A DNA stretch of 64,000 nt from Eutreptiella sp. 'Long Island Sound 2002' (Eukaryota; Euglenozoa; Euglenophyceae; Eutreptiales; Eutreptiaceae). The notes under the pieces are model-generated. The model saw only the letters and a list, made by a program, of their open reading frames with translations. It did no database searches and was not told the origin of the DNA. Location of the stretch: positions 12,669,629 through 12,733,628 of the forward strand of contig OZ038380.1 in assembly GCA_964036045.1 (NCBI GenBank), read 5' to 3'. The position numbers were made by a program, and so were the translations under genes. How positions within the stretch are numbered: position 1 is the first letter of the stretch; each line of letters starts with the position of its first letter. Below, one piece after another: positions 57,833 to 63,800 of the stretch.

Positions 57833-60800
57833 GTCCGTATCGGCCATCTGTGTGGTGGTTGCCTTGCCGCCCATGTTGATGCGGTCCCGCCTACTGGAAG
57901 AGTTGGCGGGCCGTTCTTGGACGTTTTCGTGCTCTCTTTAGCACCCCCCCCCCCCCTGCGGTGAAGTCATGTCAGGTTTGAACCATTTTTGCATTTTTGC
58001 GTGGCAAAAGGCAGCCATGAAAAAAATTTGAAGGTCTTGTTCAGCCTAAGCAAAATGGCTAGCGTGGCTGAACCAGCTAGCTGCAAAGGTTTGGGTTGTC
58101 TCAACAACCTCACGCTCGCCCACGCCGCCACCGGAAAGGAACCAAATCCCGGAGCCCATGCTACGCATCGCTCGTACTCGTGAGGTGATGATGCAACAGC
58201 AGGCAAGAGATGAAAAGGAGAAACCTCGCCGTGATTCAGGGGCGGAACACAGAGAGGGAGCCAGGGGACACGCAAGGGATATGGGGTAGTGGAGAGTCAA
58301 TGAAGGTCTGTGACAACATGCTGATGGAGGACAGCAATGACAGCGGTATGCAAAAGGAGGTCGGTAACCTAAAGACCAACAAAGAGGAGGCCAAAATTAT
58401 GAGATCAACTCTGGTGGCACGAATGCCATGCCAACCAAGAAAGAAGGAAGCCCGAGCGGCACCGAAAGCATGATTGACGGCGGTAGCATTGCAGGCACGA
58501 CCCACAAGTCCAGCAACAACACTCTGAGTCCAAGGGGACGGAGACGGATAGACTGACACCCACACACAGATACCGACTCAAGAGACACAGACACACAGTC
58601 TCTGGCACACGGACACACACAGTCTCTGGCACACGGACACCGACACACCGATACAGACACACAGACAACGAACCATTGAGTGCTCCTCTGAAGTTGGTGG
58701 CCCCATGTCCCTGCCACCGCTCCTTCTCCTGTGCACAGGTGGCCATCGACCATTCAGCAGGACCGACTGCTGATGACATGCAGTCGGACAATTCGTCCGA
58801 GGACCGTCCCATTCTCAAGACCCTCATCGTCAAGTTGGTGGATAACAGTGACCCCGCTGCCTCGAAGGACCCCGGGGCAGAGTTGTGCGTCGGGTTTCAT
58901 GCACAGCAGGTGAGACTGTGTGCGCCAGGGGCATGGCATGCGCTCCGATCCCCAATGACCCGTTGCCTCCCCCACCGAATCCACCGCCCAGCGAGTCCCT
59001 GGCGGAAGCGTTTGCCCCTGCCTTACACTTCCGTAATACAGTTGACGACGTGCCATAGTTGTGACACCTGGAGAAAATTTGGCATGGCTTCACGAGTGCT
59101 GCCCTGAGGAATCACTGTGAGAATACTAACAATGCTAATGGTCCGGAAATTAATGTGTAATTGAATTGTGTCTTTGTCGGTGTGTTGGTGGCGGTGTGTC
59201 GGACTGTGTGTCTGTGTCCCGGCGGTGTATCCGGGTGTGGGTGTCGGTGTGTCAATGTCTGTGTGTCGATGTTGGTGTGTTGGCGTACACAATGTCCCCC
59301 TGAAACCCAAACCAGTGGGGACACCCGGAAGTACCAACCGGCACACTCACTGAGCTTTGATGGCAACCCCTCTCTTAGTGTGGCAGTCGCTGGGCAGCAA
59401 CCCGGGTCTCGCAGGTGTGCATATCCTCTGTAATACTGTTGGTTGACCCGTCTATCACGAGCAGTGGCACCCCGCGGGGGTCCCAGCAGTTGGGCCCAGG
59501 AGTGATAGGACAAGGGCTGGGGAAGGGGCCTCCGCAAAGTCCGGGAAGGGGGGGTGCAGGCCTGCACTTCAAGAAGGGGGAGCTTCAGGGGGGTCTCAGG
59601 GGTGGTGGCACAAGCGGTCGGGGACGGATGGAAGCGGTTGGGCTAAAGCGGATACTCAGTCTCGAAGGTACAACACCCCCTTCAAGCGCGGGCCTTTGGA
59701 GGCGGTGGCGGGGGGATGGGCCCGACTGCACCCCGCAAAGCTGCAGAGGATCGCCGCATTGAAGCCCCCACATCCCTCAGACTCAATACCTCGGCACAGG
59801 CACTGCAAGTACACACGGCCATCGGCGAGCCACACCCAGTCCCGCACGCCGCTCTGTGCAGGTGCGACGCAATTCGTCGTGCAAGAAGCGCTCGGAGGCC
59901 ACCGCCTGGAACGAGGAGTTTGAGCTGCCGCTTTCGGAGCAGGGCGCTGATGAGCTGACGGTGGTTGTGTTCCATCACCGGTATGCTGCCGCTCCTGCCC
60001 CCTCTCCTGCCCCTCCATTGGAGGCCTTTATCAGATTGGCGATTCCTTTGCCGGGGGCGGATTGGAGAATCGGACGGGGGGAGGGGGGCTGCCCGATGGT
60101 CATCTTTGAAACTCGGGTTTGATTGGTGTGGGCTCTAGCGGGGGAGGGGCGGCGATCCAGGGTTCAAGAAGAGCAGAGAGGGTGAGACTAGGCCGCTGAA
60201 CGGGGAGGCTGCTTCCGAATTGGGGAAAGAGAGGCGTTGAGCAGAAGCCCAGTCATTCCCAGTTCTGAACTTCGGGGATTTTGCCCCCAGCGTCTGGGAA
60301 CCCTGGGTTTGGAGATGACCGTTGTGGCCCCCACTCGCCGCACCCCTGTGACGTGTGGTCACACATGGGGACATTATATGAAGTACTCGGTGTACACGGC
60401 CTGAACTGCCTCATACCATGTATTGAGTCTTCATGAGTTTTGCGCACGTTTTGCACTGAAACTCATATTTGACAAAACCGTCCCCCTGCCCATCTGGCGG
60501 CTGTCTGATCCCAATTGCATGCCTATGATATTGGGGCAGGGGGGGGGGGGGGGGCAAGTGTCAACAGTAACCCTCCCGCCCCTCCATCGGGCCAAAGACG
60601 TTAGGACCCAAACTTGGAGCAGCAGGCGCTGGAAATTTTCGCCATTTACAATCTCACCCGAAAATTTTCCGCTGCCCCCATTTGTGTACACTCAAAATGG
60701 TCAAAATTTTTGGGCACTCAAATGTGGTCGTGAAACCAACACCCTCCCCCCCATTAAACGAGGTCAGCCTTCGGGGGCTCTCTGTCTGCGCTATACCTCC

Positions 60801-63800
60801 ATCGGTCACGTGTACTCTCTGCACATGCAAAAGATTCGCCTATTTTCCTCAGTGCCGAGTGTGCTCATTGGCATTGTTTGCATCCCCCTCCCCTCCGCCC
60901 CTCAGCCAGACCCTGCAAGACCACATTCTCCAAGTCTTTTCCTTTCCACAAACTTCACTGCTGGTGTACCGTCCAGTCCAAATGGTCAGAATGTCAGGGG
61001 GATCCCGAATATGGCCCTCGTTGGGGCTGGGGGTCTGGGCCAGGCCCCACAGTGTTGGTCGGCCCCCGAGCCCCAGCCCCCCAACAAACGACCGTAGCGA
61101 ACGTGGGGCACACAGAAGACATGCCACCGGACGCCGGTTGCGCGATCCGGTGCCGGACCAGCTCCATGGACCATGGGCAATCCGGTAGCACTTGGTGGGG
61201 GGCTGCGTGCAACAGGTTCAGTCTACCAAAGGATCAACTTACACCGTCGCTTAGCTCACCTTCGTTAGGTCTGGAGGTTTCATCGACGAGGTCTGTCTGC
61301 TGGCCGGGGATGTGTGAACCCCCCCACAGTATAAGAGCATGTGCGTGTTCTTTCCTTTTTCTTTCCTTTTTTGGCATGTTCTCATTTTTTGCGCACGCTT
61401 ATTTGGACCCCTGTGCAGTGTTCCCAGCCGTCTCCGTTTACAGAAATGTGGCACGCTTAAATGTTGTTGACCCCTCTTTTTGGTTTGATGATATTGTGGC
61501 TGCCAAAGATGAGGATGAGGCAATTGTGGATGATTGCTGTGAGGCAGGCATCAGCCAAAAATCAAAAAATCCTGTCAATGCCAGCAGGGGCTGGTAGGTG
61601 CAGAAATTGGGACCCTAGGACCCTGAGGCCGGCTGCGTGTTCGTATTTTGGACTAACCAATAAGAACATGCATGTGTGTTCTTATTGGACTGTGTGTTCT
61701 TATGCGGGGGGTTTAGCCTGATTTGAAAATGTGCTCATAGTTGTACCGGGTGTGTGCACAGGCTTCCCCTGATGCCTTTGTGGAAGTCCCAGTGGACAGA
61801 CGTCTTCCACAGCCGCCCCCCCCCCCAAACCCACCCCTCGCACAGTCCCCCAGCACTGACCTTGATAGCCCACCGCAGGCCACGCAAAGACATGGCACTG
61901 GACACTGCTTGAACTACACGGTACCCAACCAGCCTTAATGGAACCTCCCCCCACCCCAGGGTCTGAGTGTGAAGCATGGCCCGGCGCCGGCGTGGGAGGG
62001 CCATCAGGGGGCAGAAGCAGCACCTGTGAAAAGAGGGACAACTGGCCCGCTCTGGCCACCACAAATTTTCCCCCAGTGGCTTGGAACAAGCAACACAAGC
62101 AATTTCCTCCAGAAAACCAAAAACAGTGCACACACCCCAAAGTACCAAGCAGCACATTTACTCAGCCTTTATGGCAAACCCCCCCCCCAGGCCAGTGGTT
62201 GCAGTACCCCGGCTGCTCTATGCTTGCGACCATCCCATGTGTCTTTCTCCCGCACAATGCCCCAGGCCTCGTCCCTTCCCTCTGTCCCAGACCCCAGGCA
62301 CACGAGGAAGAGTACGGCCGCGTGGACATCAAACTAGATTTCTTGCCCTGGGACTTCCCCACGCCGCACGCCATCACGCCCCACGTGCGTAACGCCGCCG
62401 GGGAGCTAGTGCCGCACCCTGACGGTGCCGTGTTCAACCTCATGCTCACCGCCTCCAGTGCGCCATACCTCTCCGCCCAAGGCAAGGGCGTGCCGTCGCT
62501 GTTGGCGGGGGGCATGGGGCTGTACGTGAAGGTGCTGGAGCTCATGGACTACACCGCCGAGATGGTGTTCTGCGCGGAGGGCGACCGCAAAGACGTCATG
62601 CTGCAGATGAAGGTGTGGCCCCCCAAAGTTCCCACGAGGGATGCTGCCTGGGGCCGTTTGTGTTTGAACAGGGGCCCTCATAAGTGAGGTGGGGGGTGGG
62701 GGGGGCTGAGTGGAGGCAGCTGATGCCAAGCTTCTGAAGGCGGGGTGGGGGGGTTACGTCTGAACGGGAGGACGAATGGGGGTTGCAAGAGCAGTTACCG
62801 GGCGGCTGGAAAATCAGTCAGAGGCAGTTTGGGGGAGAGTTAGCGCACCGAGCATCCTTGTGGACCCCTTCTCCACCTATGACCATTTTCGAATCCCTCT
62901 TTGTTTTGCCTTACCTCATACCCACACCACACAATCCACAAATTGAGTGGCCCCTTGAGTTGGGCATATGGACTCACAATCCACAAATTTCTGTGGCCCC
63001 TTGAGTTGGGGATATGCAGAGGTTTCACGGTTGCATGCTCGGAGACAAAGGGACCTTGACAAACAAGCTCGGAAGCGGAGTTCATCCGCACCACTGCCGG
63101 CAGCCACAGGGCAACGCACCCTTGTTGGATTGTTTGATCCAAGTGCCAATTCAGGTTCGAGTTCCAGTTCCAGTTCCAGTTCAAGTTCTAGTTCCAGCTC
63201 AAGGTCTACTTCTGAACCGCAGCCCAAACCCCAACCCCAACCTATACCTGCAAAACCCAAGCCCAAATCCAAGCCCAAGCCTGGGGTTAAAGTCCGGATA
63301 GTTAATACAAAGGTAGCACGCATTGCGCCCGCCGGGCAAACACTCCCCCTTTCTGGCAGGCACAACCTGGTTGGAGGGGCCGGTGGGGGCGGACAGAACA
63401 GCTTTGCAGGGATGACTGTCATCCTGATCCCACTTGAAGCCCCCCCTACCCATTCCCTTACCCACCCGCCTACTCGTCAACCAATCCCCGTTCCCCTGGG
63501 AGGTAGACCATCCACCAACCTAAGCGCCGGGTTGGTACATACTCCGCCCCGGATGATCGCAATTGCTGTGGATGATGCAATGCGTAGGCTGAAGTTTGTG
63601 GCGGTCTTCCTCCCAGCCCCACTGCCCATACCCCACAGCCCCACTGCCCATACCCCACAGCCCCACCACCTCTTCGACGTGCAGTGTGGCGACGAAACTG
63701 CCGAGACGCCCCTTCGGCCCCGGGTGGTGCACCAGTGCTACAACGAGGAGTTCGCGTTCCCGGTGCTGGACCCGGACCAGCCCCTCAAGTTGACGCTGGT